Assembly (NCBI RefSeq): GCF_007995085.1
Contig: NZ_VOQS01000005.1
Span: 806,001-870,000 of the forward strand
Length of the DNA stretch: 64,000 nt
Reading direction: 5' to 3'
DNA from: Paraburkholderia azotifigens
Lineage (GTDB): Bacteria; Pseudomonadota; Gammaproteobacteria; Burkholderiales; Burkholderiaceae
Shown: piece by piece, positions 24,465 through 33,394 of the stretch
Numbering within the stretch: position 1 is the stretch's first letter
How the letters are laid out: each line of letters starts with the position of its first letter
Notes under the pieces: model-generated
The model's database searches: none
What the model saw: only the letters and a program-made list of their open reading frames with translations
What the model was told of the DNA's origin: nothing
Position numbers and translations under genes: made by a program

Positions 24465-25223
24465 TTATCGACCACCCGACAGTTCACGACCAAGCAGCCG
24501 CTCGAGCGGTTCGGGCAGGCCCCGGTTCGGCTTGACTGGCGGCTGGGTAAAACTGCCTTTCGACGCCTTTTTCGGGGCTAGTCGAATAAGGCCCTCAAGC
24601 TGCGTAATCGCACTCGCCACACCATCGACGATCGGCACCGGCAATTCATCACGGATCTCACGTGCGAGCCCTGCGAGAGGCGCGCCGGCGATGATGATCA
24701 CGTCGGCGCCGTCATCATCGACCACCTGGTTGCACAGCACCTTCAGTCTCTCGCTGTAATCCTGCTGCACGCTGCCGATATCGCGCAACGGTTCGTCGAG
24801 CGCGCGGATGCTGGCGAGCCGGCTCGCCAGATGACTCCGTTCAACTGTTTCGCGATACCACGCCTTGATTCGCGGCGAGATCGCGATAATCGAAAAGCGC
24901 TGCCCGAGCGTCGCTGCCGTCATCAACGAGGACTCCGTCAGCCCGACTGCAGGCACGTCGATCAGTTCCTTGATGCCTTGCAGGCCCGGGTCGCCGAACG
25001 CCGCCACCACGACGCCATCGTAGCTGCCGTAGCGTTCGGCTGCCAAGCACGCCGTCGCGTAGCCACCGACGAGCGCTTCGAAGCGAGTCTCGATGTACGC
25101 AACGCCGAACGGCGCGGTCGCGACCTCGATCTCGGTACCAGGCGACGCGCTGCGCTGCGCTTCTGCCTGGATCAGCGCCGAGACACTATCAGAGATGTTG
25201 GGGTTGATAACCAGGATCTTCAT
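24465..25223 (-). CDS. Asp/Glu/hydantoin racemase-family protein lacking both catalytic cysteines
   Basis: This 252-residue protein has the family start MKILVINPNISDSVS and the paired lobes of hydantoin/allantoin racemases. Where the family has a cysteine before FGDPGL, this protein reads VVAAFGDPGLQG, and where the second is found (usually GCAGLAG) it reads IIIAGAPLAG. Both thiols needed for two-base racemisation are therefore absent. The gene is 14 bases after the hydantoinase stop. It may have a different reaction, bind a substrate only, or be an enzyme with other catalytic residues. Confidence 0.85.
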   Translation of the reverse strand: MKILVINPNISDSVSALIQAEAQRSASPGTEIEVATAPFGVAYIETRFEALVGGYATACLAAERYGSYDGVVVAAFGDPGLQGIKELIDVPAVGLTESSLMTAATLGQRFSIIAISPRIKAWYRETVERSHLASRLASIRALDEPLRDIGSVQQDYSERLKVLCNQVVDDDGADVIIIAGAPLAGLAREIRDELPVPIVDGVASAITQLEGLIRLAPKKASKGSFTQPPVKPNRGLPEPLERLLGRELSGGR

Positions 25224-25237
25224 GCTGCGCTCCGATA

Positions 25238-26653
25238 TCAGAGATCAACGTACTGCGGCTTGCCAGCAGCGAGGAAGCGGCCCCGCCCTGCTTGCGGCTC
25301 AAGATAGCGGCCGCTCTCGACCAGCAGTTCACCGCGTGACAGACAGTACTTCGGCCAACCCTGGACGGTTCGGCCCTCGTACGGCGTGTAGTCGACATTG
25401 TGATGCAGCGCGTCGTTCGCGATGGCAACGTGCTTAAGCGGGTCCCACAGCACGATATCAGCGTCGGCGCCGACCGCAATCGTTCCCTTGCGCGGATAAA
25501 GGCCGTACAGCTTCGCCGGGTTCAGTGACGTCAACTCAACGAACTTGTGCAATGACAGCTTGCCGCGACTCACACCATCGAACAGCAGCGCCAGCCGGGT
25601 CTCAATCCCGGGGATGCCGTTCGGGATGTGCTCGAACGATACCTCTTCGCCGTTGGGCTTCTTGCCCTGCGGATCGTCGAATGAGAACGGCGCGTGGTCG
25701 GACGAGAACACACTGAATATCCCACGCTTCAGCGCGCTCCACACGGCTTTCTGGCTTGATGTGTCGCGCGGCGGCGGACTGCAAACGCACTTCGCACCGT
25801 GATAGCCGTCCTCCTGGCCGAGGTCCTCGGCTGTCAGATACAGGTACTGAGGGCAAGTCTCGGCGTAGATATTCAGACCGCGTTGCTGCGCCCATTCGAT
25901 CTGCTCGATCGCGTCCTGGCCCGATACATGGACGATCAGGATCGGCACGTCGACGAGTTCGGAGAATGCAATCGCACGGTGCGTCGCCTCCCGCTCGACC
26001 ACGGGCGGCCGCGACAGCGCGTGATATTTTGGCGCGTAATTGCCGGCTTCGGTGAGCCTGTCGGTCAGCCATGCGATGCAGTCAGAGTTCTCGGCATGCA
26101 CCATGACCAGCGCCTGGTGACGACGTGCGACATCCATCACCTCAAGAATCTCGCGGTCGCTGAGCTTGAGATCGTCGTACGTCATATAAATCTTGAACGA
26201 CGTATAGCCGGCCGCGATCAGCTCGGGCAATTCGCGTTTCAGCACCTCGGGCGTCGGATCGGAGACGATCAGGTGGAACGCGTAGTCAGTGACCGCGCGA
26301 CCTTCGGCGCGGCCATGATAGTCGGCCACTGCGGCCTTCAGCGATTGACCCTTTGCTTGCGCAGCGAAGGGTATTACCGTCGTGGTGCCCCCACACACGG
26401 CGGCACGTGTGCCGCTCAGGAAGTCGTCCGCCATCTTCAGCCCGTCGGGCATCGGCTGGTCGAGATGGCAGTGCGCATCGATCCCGCCGGGCAACGTCAA
26501 CAGGCCGGTGGCGTCGATCTCGCGCCTGCCTGCGTCGAGATCGCGGCCCAGCGCGACGACGACGCCGTCCTTCACGGCAATATCGCAGTTGAAGCGCTCG
26601 GACGCGGTTACCACGTCAGCATTGCGGATCACCAGGTCGTATTCGTGATTCAT
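25238..26653 (-). CDS. Dihydropyrimidinase / D-hydantoinase
   Basis: This 471-residue amidohydrolase carries the metal ligands of cyclic amidases: H61 and H63 in GIDAHCHLDQP, the carbamylated lysine K154 in SFKIYMTY, histidines in VHAENSD and IVHVSGQD, and the aspartate in FSSDHAPFSFDD. It opens the ring of dihydropyrimidines or 5-substituted hydantoins to the N-carbamoyl acid. The length is normal for the family. No N-carbamoyl hydrolase is present in the window, so the product must be processed by an enzyme encoded elsewhere, or the substrate differs. Confidence 0.92.
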   Translation of the reverse strand: MNHEYDLVIRNADVVTASERFNCDIAVKDGVVVALGRDLDAGRREIDATGLLTLPGGIDAHCHLDQPMPDGLKMADDFLSGTRAAVCGGTTTVIPFAAQAKGQSLKAAVADYHGRAEGRAVTDYAFHLIVSDPTPEVLKRELPELIAAGYTSFKIYMTYDDLKLSDREILEVMDVARRHQALVMVHAENSDCIAWLTDRLTEAGNYAPKYHALSRPPVVEREATHRAIAFSELVDVPILIVHVSGQDAIEQIEWAQQRGLNIYAETCPQYLYLTAEDLGQEDGYHGAKCVCSPPPRDTSSQKAVWSALKRGIFSVFSSDHAPFSFDDPQGKKPNGEEVSFEHIPNGIPGIETRLALLFDGVSRGKLSLHKFVELTSLNPAKLYGLYPRKGTIAVGADADIVLWDPLKHVAIANDALHHNVDYTPYEGRTVQGWPKYCLSRGELLVESGRYLEPQAGRGRFLAAGKPQYVDL

Positions 26654-26662
26654 GGCAGTCTC

Positions 26663-27391
26663 TCAGGCAACTTCGGAAAACAGGCGGCCCCAACCCGCAA
26701 GACGGGTCGTATCGTAACCGGCGAGCTTCAGCGACTTCCACACCACAGTGGAAATGGTGTCATAGAGCGGGATGCCGTGGTGCTGCTCCACTTCCTGGGC
26801 AAGATGCGCAGCGTGCAAATTCGTACAGAAAGTGACGATCGCCTCTGGGCCGTGCACCGCAACCTCGCGGATTTGCGCGCGTAGCGTTTCTTCGGTGACT
26901 TCGGAAAACTGGAAGTTCACCTTTAGGCCGAGATGGTTCTCGGAAGAACAGTCAATACCGTTGTCACGGTAATTGGCGACGATCTTCTGCTGCACCTCCC
27001 TGAGGTACGGACTCACGAGACCGAATTTCTTCACACCCGTCTTGTCCAGAATCTCGTTCAGCGCCAGCACCGAAGTGGTGGCAGGGATGCCCGTCGCCTC
27101 CTCGATTTCACGGCACAGGCGGCGGTCCGTTTCGAAACCCAGCCAGCCGGAAGACGTGCCATTCCATGCAATCACATCGACCTTGGCGTCGGCCAGGAGC
27201 CTTGCGGCCTGAATAATGTTAGTGGTGTCGAATTGTCCGAGTGCCCTGTCGGACAGCGAGATTTCGGTGACTGTGAAGCGCGAGAAATGGGCGCTGACAC
27301 CGGGCAATTGGGCCACCATTGCGCTCGTGATCGGTTCGAGCGCAGTGTTGGACGAAGGAGTCAGCATGCCGAGCAGAATGCGTTTGCTCAT
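26663..27391 (-). CDS. Maleate isomerase / arylmalonate decarboxylase-family protein
   Basis: This 242-residue protein begins MSKRILLGMLTPSSNTALEP, the typical start of the maleate cis-trans isomerase and arylmalonate decarboxylase group. The second catalytic cysteine is present (IVTFCTNLHAA), but the position of the first reads AWNGTSSGW, with asparagine in place of cysteine. Arylmalonate decarboxylase also has only the second cysteine. It is the second gene of the operon, between the transporter and the hydantoinase. The substrate cannot be read from the sequence. Confidence 0.8.
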   Translation of the reverse strand: MSKRILLGMLTPSSNTALEPITSAMVAQLPGVSAHFSRFTVTEISLSDRALGQFDTTNIIQAARLLADAKVDVIAWNGTSSGWLGFETDRRLCREIEEATGIPATTSVLALNEILDKTGVKKFGLVSPYLREVQQKIVANYRDNGIDCSSENHLGLKVNFQFSEVTEETLRAQIREVAVHGPEAIVTFCTNLHAAHLAQEVEQHHGIPLYDTISTVVWKSLKLAGYDTTRLAGWGRLFSEVA

Positions 27392-27434
27392 GATGAATTG
27401 AGTAGTCGGTTATTGAAGGTGAGGAGCGCAATGC

Positions 27435-28730
27435 TCAGACGGGTAGCTTGCGTTGGTAGTCGATCAGTGTCGAACAAACGAAGAGGCCTACGCCTGCGGC
27501 AGCGAAAAACATCAGCGCCAGAAAGTACGAGCCGGTAGTCTGCACGATCAGGCCAACGATGATCGGCACGAGAACGCCGCCGATATTGCCGCCGAGGTTC
27601 ATCAGACCGCCGAGAAAGCCGATCTTGTTGCGCGTACCGAGGATGGAAGGCAGGCACCAGTACAGGCCGCACCAGCGCAGGAAGAACAATGTGGATGCGA
27701 GCAGCACCACGACCGTCACGGGATTGCCGACGTAGGCGACCGAAAAGATCGACGCCGTGGCCGCCACGGCGGCGATGCCGAATAGCGTACGCATCACGCG
27801 ATTAGGCGAACCGCCCGCCGCCTTCCACTTGTCGGCAATCCATCCACCGATCAGTTCACCCACGAAGCCGCTGAAGAAGATCGCGAAACTGGCTCCGCCC
27901 ATCTGCTGAATATTGAAGCCGTGAACCTTGTTCAGGTAGTTCGGCATCCAGGTGAGCAAGCCGTAAAACAGCGAGTTAAAGCACATCCAGCCGAAGAACA
28001 TGCCCCACACCGACCGATACCGGAAAAAATCCAGGCTGCGGCCACTGGCATGAGCCGGCTCGCTACGCTGTTCTTCCTCCAGCGCCGCTTCGAGATAGTC
28101 TGCTTCCGCCTGATTCACGGCCGGATGCTCGCGAGGGTTGTTACGGATGTAGTACCAGGCAAACAGGCCGGCAAGCATGGTGCCCACGCCCGCCACCACA
28201 AAGGATGTGCGCCAGGATCCAAACTCGCTGATCAACCCGGAGATGATCACCGCACCGAATGCCGCCCCCAGCGGCGCGCCACCGTCGAGCAGCGTCGCGC
28301 CGCGGCCACGCTCGTGGCGCGTCATCCACATCGCGTTGAGCTTGCCGCCGGCCGGGTAGATCGGTGCTTCAGAAGCGCCCAAGCCCAGCCGGGTGAGAAT
28401 CAGCGCGGTCGACGTGGTGCAGATTGCGGCAACACCCTGGAAAAAGCCCCAGAACAACGTAGCGCACGCGATCACGATGCGCGGCTTGAAACGGTCGGCC
28501 AGCATGCCGCCCGGAATCTGCATGACCGCATAGGTCCAGAAGAACGAACTGAGAATCAGGCCCTGCACGGCAGGAGCGATGTTGAACTCCTTGGCAATCA
28601 GCGGCATGGCCACGGACAGCGAGGCCCGGTCCACATAATTGATTGAAATCAGCAACAACATGACCAGAAAGATTCGCCAGCGTACGCCGGTCCTGCCCTC
28701 GGCCTGCACGGCTGCATTTACGGTTTGCAT
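27435..28730 (-). CDS. MFS transporter of the anion:cation symporter (ACS) type
   Basis: This 431-residue membrane protein has twelve predicted helices. It starts RIFLVMLLLISINYVDRASL, has the MFS loop motif ADRFKPRIVI after helix 2, GASEAPIYPAGGKLNAMW in helix 4, and a long central loop rich in glutamate. The layout fits the galactonate/glucarate/phthalate-type ACS transporters that import organic anions. GGAGGAGACACAG precedes the ATG. It is the first gene of the five-gene operon and is likely the uptake system for the hydantoinase substrate. Confidence 0.9.
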   Translation of the reverse strand: MQTVNAAVQAEGRTGVRWRIFLVMLLLISINYVDRASLSVAMPLIAKEFNIAPAVQGLILSSFFWTYAVMQIPGGMLADRFKPRIVIACATLFWGFFQGVAAICTTSTALILTRLGLGASEAPIYPAGGKLNAMWMTRHERGRGATLLDGGAPLGAAFGAVIISGLISEFGSWRTSFVVAGVGTMLAGLFAWYYIRNNPREHPAVNQAEADYLEAALEEEQRSEPAHASGRSLDFFRYRSVWGMFFGWMCFNSLFYGLLTWMPNYLNKVHGFNIQQMGGASFAIFFSGFVGELIGGWIADKWKAAGGSPNRVMRTLFGIAAVAATASIFSVAYVGNPVTVVVLLASTLFFLRWCGLYWCLPSILGTRNKIGFLGGLMNLGGNIGGVLVPIIVGLIVQTTGSYFLALMFFAAAGVGLFVCSTLIDYQRKLPV

Positions 28731-28890
28731 CTGTGTCTCCTCCGTTAGGCCAGAGATGGCCTTCGGGTTTCATGTCTGTTGAAAAGGACCGCTCCCGGTC
28801 CCCTGCGCTGCATGCGCCAGTGCAGTATATGATGTCTAATTATGAATTACAAGCGACGCATTTCGTTGATTTTTAAGGCTTTTTATTTTT

Positions 28891-28919
28891 GTGGATAGTC
28901 CACCTGACTTGTAAGACAA
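28891..28919. promoter_or_regulatory. Two palindromes between the MFS gene and the GntR gene
   Basis: GTGGATAGTCCAC (28891-28903; 5-bp arms, 3-bp spacer) and TTGTAAGACAA (28909-28919; 4-bp arms, 3-bp spacer) lie about 40-65 bases before the regulator start. The second resembles the TTGT-N-ACAA sites of FadR-type GntR regulators. Autoregulation and control of the divergent operon are inferred. Confidence 0.5.
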
Positions 28920-28957
28920 TTAAGCAAAAGCGGAAGAGACAAACGGAAACAGACGAC

Positions 28958-29656
28958 ATGAACATGAAGTCATTACCGGCTGAGACACGCAAGCGGATCA
29001 GCCTGCGCGGAACGGGTATGTACGCGGCGATCGCGGAGCGGCTGCGCGAGATGATTCTTGAGGGTGAACTGCCGCCCGGCGACCATATCGACGAGAAAGC
29101 GCTGTGCGAGCAGTTCGACATCTCCAGAACGCCTTTGCGCGAGGCGCTCAAAACGCTTGTGACCGAGGGACACGTGACTCACCGGCAGCACATGGGTTTT
29201 CAGGTCGCACCAATCGATAGGGACGAGATTGCTGCCATCTTTGAAGTGCTGCATGGACTGGAGGAAACGGCGGGACGGCTCGCTGCGCAGCGCATCGACG
29301 ACAAGCAGATGAAGATGCTGATGGAGCGCCATCGCGCTATGGAAACCTATCATCGCGAGGGCAAGCGCACGGCCTACTATCGCGCTAACCAGAAAGTGCA
29401 TCAGCACATCGTGGATGTCGCAGGCAATCCCGTCCTCTCCGACATGTACTCATCGTTGATGAGCAAGATTCACCGTGCAAGAGGTGCAGCTAATGCCGAT
29501 GTGCTGCGCTGGGCGGAGTCGCTCGGCGAACACAGCGAAATACTGGACGCGCTGTCGAAGCGAGATGGAGCAAACCTGGGCCGGTTACTGCGCGAACATT
29601 CAGAACACACGGCGGCGGAAGTAATGAAAGTGTTGGAGGCCGCCAACGCGGGTTAG
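28958..29656 (+). CDS. GntR-family transcriptional regulator (FCD domain)
   Basis: This 232-residue protein begins MNMKSLPAETRKRISLRG. The winged helix-turn-helix spans about residues 20-85 (REMILEGELPPGDHIDEKAL, FDISRTPLREALKTL) and the C-terminal FCD ligand-binding domain has the EVLHGLEETAGRLAA helix and the H-rich metal/ligand site (MERHRAMETYH, HQHIVD). It is transcribed away from the hydantoinase operon and is its likely regulator. An upstream in-frame ATG at 28889 would run through the operator-like palindromes, so the start at 28958 is preferred. Confidence 0.9.
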   Translation: MNMKSLPAETRKRISLRGTGMYAAIAERLREMILEGELPPGDHIDEKALCEQFDISRTPLREALKTLVTEGHVTHRQHMGFQVAPIDRDEIAAIFEVLHGLEETAGRLAAQRIDDKQMKMLMERHRAMETYHREGKRTAYYRANQKVHQHIVDVAGNPVLSDMYSSLMSKIHRARGAANADVLRWAESLGEHSEILDALSKRDGANLGRLLREHSEHTAAEVMKVLEAANAG

Positions 29657-29734
29657 CAAAAACAAGAACCTCTTAAACTCGCATTTGCCGGTGCGTTGAG
29701 TTTTCACTCCTCCACGCGCCGAAGCAAACCGTCG

Positions 29735-30020
29735 ACAACATGCGCATGGCTCGTCCGTCCGGCAACCTCGGCCTGTACCGTCTCTATCTGATCACCTATT
29801 TCCGCGATCACCCCATGGTGCGCCGAGACATGCCGCTCGTGATCGAGAACTGCAGTCCAGCCAGCCCGTCGTCGCGCTGGAGATCTACCTTTACGTTGGA
29901 GAGACGAACTGGGAACAGTACGAAAACCTGCAGTCGGACATGCTGGACCACGCGTATGGAGTCGCGCCTCAGTTCGGCTTGCGTTGCTGGCAGCCGCAAT
30001 GGCTGTCGCCTTCACTGTAA
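29735..30020 (+). pseudogene. C-terminal fragment of an MscS-type mechanosensitive channel
   Basis: One plus-strand frame reads SGNLGLYRLYLITYFRDHP, then MVRRDMPLVIE. A second frame, one base off, continues LQSSQPVVALEIYLYVGETN, then WEQYENLQSDMLDHAYGVAP and QFGLRCWQP to a stop at 30018-30020. Together they match the cytoplasmic C-terminus of YbdG-like MscS channels (LPLEIYxF ... FDHxxAVxPEFGLR). The membrane part is absent. It is a decayed fragment. Confidence 0.65.
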
Positions 30021-30059
30021 TACTGGCAGGCGAAGAGTCTACGACACCGAAGTCCGGCC

Positions 30060-30962
30060 TCAGCACACCTGGCCGCACTCCCCTGCCAGATCCGAAATTT
30101 CCTTCTGAAGCGCACCAAGGAACACGTTCACCCGATTCGGCACATACCGACGGCTTGGGATGACCGCCCACACCGACAGATCTTCCATCGCCGCGTCCTC
30201 CAGATGAACCTGCACGAGCGATTGATCGGCCAGTTGCCGGAAGACATCCCAGTACGTCAACATGGCTAACCCCAGTCCCTGCACAGCTGAAGTGCGTGCC
30301 GCTTCCACACTGGTCGTGTTGACATACCCCTCAATGCGCTTGCGTATCAGCTTGCCGTCGACAACGAGCGGCCATCTTTCCACCGAGTCAAGTCTGATAC
30401 AGCGATGCTGGTCCAGTTCCGCCGACGTCGCAGGTCGTCCGTGCCTCTTCAGGTACTCGGACGAAGCACAAATAAGACGCGGATTCGGAGCAATTTTTCT
30501 GGCCACCAGTTCCGAATCCTCCAGAGGTGCAATGCGTAATGCGAGATCCAGCCCCTGCCCCACGATATCGACCTGGCGATCTGACAGATCGAGGTCGATA
30601 CGAAGGTCCGGGTTAGCTTCGAGCAAACCTGGCAGCATCGGCAACACGACCGATTGTCCGAAGCCACTCGGTGCGGTCAAACGCAATACGCCCGATGCAG
30701 TGCCCGACGACGGACTCAGCTCAGCTCGCGCGCCCGCTTCTGCGTCGACCATCGCCCTCGCATACGGCACAAACGCCTCGCCTTCTGCGGTCAAGGTCAG
30801 AGAGCGAGTGGTCCGATGAAAGAGGCGCACGCCGAGGTCCTCTTCGAGCGCCGCGATGCGCCGTGACACCTGCATGGGCACCACGTTCAGCTGACGCGCC
30901 GCCGCTGACAGGCTTCCCGCTGATGCAACCGCCAGGAATGTCTGAACGTCTGGGAGGAACAT
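30060..30962 (-). CDS. LysR-family transcriptional regulator
   Basis: This 300-residue regulator has an N-terminal winged helix (VQTFLAVASAGSLSAAARQL ... LEEDLGVRLFHRTTRSL, residues 5-60) and a periplasmic-binding-type effector domain. It is transcribed divergently from an old-yellow-enzyme gene with 105 bases between the starts. This is the classic layout for a LysR activator of its neighbour, probably responding to the reductase substrate or redox stress. Confidence 0.92.
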   Translation of the reverse strand: MFLPDVQTFLAVASAGSLSAAARQLNVVPMQVSRRIAALEEDLGVRLFHRTTRSLTLTAEGEAFVPYARAMVDAEAGARAELSPSSGTASGVLRLTAPSGFGQSVVLPMLPGLLEANPDLRIDLDLSDRQVDIVGQGLDLALRIAPLEDSELVARKIAPNPRLICASSEYLKRHGRPATSAELDQHRCIRLDSVERWPLVVDGKLIRKRIEGYVNTTSVEAARTSAVQGLGLAMLTYWDVFRQLADQSLVQVHLEDAAMEDLSVWAVIPSRRYVPNRVNVFLGALQKEISDLAGECGQVC

Positions 30963-31067
30963 CGTTTATATCCAAAAGTGTTAGGGCGGCTTCACGCTCC
31001 GACCTCTGTTTCCTGCCGTTCGCGACGCCTACCATGCAGTCACCTTCTTCACGAGACGAGCAGCGAA

Positions 31068-32183
31068 ATGAACGACGCAACCTCCCCGATCCTTTCTCCG
31101 TATAACCGCAACGGCATCGCAGTACGCAACCGCATCGCCGTCGCGCCCATGACCCGTATTACGGCCACGGAATACGGCCATCCGACCCAAACCATGTTCG
31201 ACTACTACAAGCGCTTCGCGAAGGGTGGCTTCGGGCTGGTAACGACGGAAGGCATTTACACCGACAAGGCGTTCTCGCAAGGATACCGGTTTCAGCCAGG
31301 CCTGGCCGACGACGTGCAGGCTGAGGCATGGTCGACGTTCAATCGCGAGATGCACGAGCATGGCACCCCTGTATTCGCGCAACTCATGCATGCCGGCGCG
31401 TTGAGTCAAGGCAACGCTTACCGAAGCCATACCGTGGGACCGTCGGCCGTCCGCCCCAAGGGCGAACAGATGAAGTTCTACTTCGGCGAGGGACTCTATG
31501 CTGAGCCGAAACAGATGACGGACGCGGAGATCGACGAGGCCGTTCAAGGTTTCGTCGATGCGGCACGACGTGCCGTGAATATCGCCGGGTTCAAAGGCGT
31601 GGAAATTCACGGCGCGAACGGGTATCTCCTCGACCAGTTCTTGACGGCGGGGACCAATCGTCGGACTGACCGTTGGGGCGGCGACACGAAGGCTCGCGTG
31701 CAACTGCTCGCGGATGTTGTGAAAGCAGTCAGGCACAACATCGGAGATGCTGTGCCTGTGGGCATCCGGATTTCACAAGGCAAGGTCAACGATTTCGGTT
31801 CGAAGTGGTCGGGTGGCGAGGCGGATGCAGAAGTGATCTTTGGCACACTTGCCGATGCAGGCATCGACTTCCTTCACGTCACGGAGTTCGAGGCCTGGCA
31901 GCCAGCATTTGAAGGCACGCACGATAGCCTCGTGACGCTGGCACGCCGTTATTCGCCCGCCGTCACCATCATCGCAAACGGCGGCTTGCACACGGCCGAG
32001 CGCATCAACAATGCACTTGCCTCCGGGGCGGACCTGGTGACAGTCGGACGCGGCGCACTGGCGAATCCCGACCTGCCGAAACTGCTCGCAAACAGGCGCG
32101 AACCCCGTACATTCGACAGTTCGATCCTTCAACCGATCGCCAGCATCAAGCCAGCAGAACTCGCGATGCAGATAGCCGCCTGA
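31068..32183 (+). CDS. NADH:flavin oxidoreductase of the old yellow enzyme family
   Basis: This 371-residue FMN enzyme begins MNDATSPILSPYNRNGIAVR. It has the OYE features VAPMTRITATEYGHPTQ, FAQLMHAGALSQ (FMN site), EIHGANGYLLDQFL with the histidine/asparagine substrate pair, and TNRRTDRWGG, then a C-terminal GGLHTAERINNALASGADLV phosphate-binding loop. It probably reduces alpha,beta-unsaturated carbonyls. The ATG at 31068 matches the conserved start; an upstream ATG at 30978 would overlap the LysR promoter region. Confidence 0.92.
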   Translation: MNDATSPILSPYNRNGIAVRNRIAVAPMTRITATEYGHPTQTMFDYYKRFAKGGFGLVTTEGIYTDKAFSQGYRFQPGLADDVQAEAWSTFNREMHEHGTPVFAQLMHAGALSQGNAYRSHTVGPSAVRPKGEQMKFYFGEGLYAEPKQMTDAEIDEAVQGFVDAARRAVNIAGFKGVEIHGANGYLLDQFLTAGTNRRTDRWGGDTKARVQLLADVVKAVRHNIGDAVPVGIRISQGKVNDFGSKWSGGEADAEVIFGTLADAGIDFLHVTEFEAWQPAFEGTHDSLVTLARRYSPAVTIIANGGLHTAERINNALASGADLVTVGRGALANPDLPKLLANRREPRTFDSSILQPIASIKPAELAMQIAA

Positions 32184-32243
32184 ACGTAACGTCCGGTTGC
32201 GCGGCAGCTCGCAGCGCAATCGTCCTGCGGAACTCTCCAGCCT

Positions 32244-32600
32244 TCAGGTTGCGAGTTCCGCATGTTGTTTCTCCTGTTGCGAACGACGCCAGTCCGCTGG
32301 TGTCATGCCCAAACGTTGACTGAAGGCGCGCCAGAATGCGGCAACGGATTGATAACCGACTGTCTCTGCCACGACCTCGGTCGAAATGCCGTTGGCCGCC
32401 AGCGCCATTCGGATATCGGTCATAAGGTCATTCGGCGAACGGCCCAGCTTGTCCTGAAAGTGACGAATCAACGTCGCACGCGACATGCTGCAGAGGTTCG
32501 CCAACTCGGGCAGCGTCCATGCTCGCGCCGGGTCGCTGAAGATCGCCGTAAGCGCGGGAGAGAGGCGCCTGACCGGCGGAATTGAATACCGCGAAATAGA
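32244..32600 (-). pseudogene. AraC-family regulator, C-terminal DNA-binding part only
   Basis: The frame contains LSPALTAIFSDPARAWTLPE, LCSMSRATLIRHFQDKLGRS and VAETVGYQSVAAFWRAFSQR, the two helix-turn-helix units of an AraC protein of the cupin-type family. The N-terminal cupin domain is missing and replaced at about 32600 by the PP2C gene on the other strand. The segment between the two units is shorter than usual (MTDIRMALAANGISTEVVA), suggesting a small internal deletion. Confidence 0.7.
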
Positions 32601-32638
32601 ACGCGGTGATACCCGACGAAACATTTGCCGGCGCGCAC

Positions 32639-33394
32639 ATGGACATCTCATCCGCGTACTTTTCCGAGATCGGAAGCCGCTCGCGCAATCAGGACGCTGT
32701 CGGCTGTGTGGTCGCTGAACGACACGCGTGTTTCGTCGTCAGCGACGGCATCGCCAGCACGCCGGGTGGCGAAGTCGCCGCGCAACATGCGGTGAAGCAG
32801 ATCCTTGCACAGGGCGGCGCACGTGCGATGGCAACACCCGACATTGCCGCCTGCATCGAAGATGCGAACGCTGCGATTCTCGCCGAGCAGGCGCGCAGTA
32901 CAGATAGAAGGAAGATGGGGGCGACCGTCGCTGCACTATTCATCGACCGTATGACTCGCTCAGCCCAGTGGGCGCATCTCGGAGACAGTCGCCTCTATCA
33001 CTTCCGCCACGGCTCGCTGATGCAACGGACCCGGGATCATAGCCTGCTGCAGCGTATGACGGACGCAGGTCTGTCCGTCAACGGCATAAGCGCGAGTCTG
33101 CTCGATTCAGCACTCGGGATGCCTGGAAAGATTGCACCATGCATTGCCCCGACGATGCCGCTGGAAGACGGCGACGTGTTCCTGTTATGCACGGACGGAT
33201 TGTGGCACGCGGTACCAGATACACTGATAGAACGACATCTGCGCATCGTTAATAAGGCGGACGACTGGTTGAGTCTGCTGCGGCATGAGGTGTGCAAGCA
33301 GCGCGGACCGACCGCGCCCGCGGACAATTGCTCGGCACTTGCCGTCTGGGTAGGTCGACCGGAGGAAGCCACGCTGCTACGTATCAGCGCGTGA
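32639..33394 (+). CDS. PP2C-type serine/threonine phosphatase
   Basis: This 251-residue protein begins MDISSAYFSEIGSRSRNQDA. The metal-binding motifs of PP2C enzymes are all visible: NQDA near the start, FVVSDGIASTPGGE, AHLGDSRLYHF, CTDGLW and DNCSAL near the end. Single-domain phosphatases of this kind accompany type VI secretion systems (PppA) and other phospho-signalling loci, though no matching kinase is in the window. An in-frame ATG at 32606 is an alternative start, but its extra residues lie in the truncated AraC gene. Confidence 0.85.
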   Translation: MDISSAYFSEIGSRSRNQDAVGCVVAERHACFVVSDGIASTPGGEVAAQHAVKQILAQGGARAMATPDIAACIEDANAAILAEQARSTDRRKMGATVAALFIDRMTRSAQWAHLGDSRLYHFRHGSLMQRTRDHSLLQRMTDAGLSVNGISASLLDSALGMPGKIAPCIAPTMPLEDGDVFLLCTDGLWHAVPDTLIERHLRIVNKADDWLSLLRHEVCKQRGPTAPADNCSALAVWVGRPEEATLLRISA

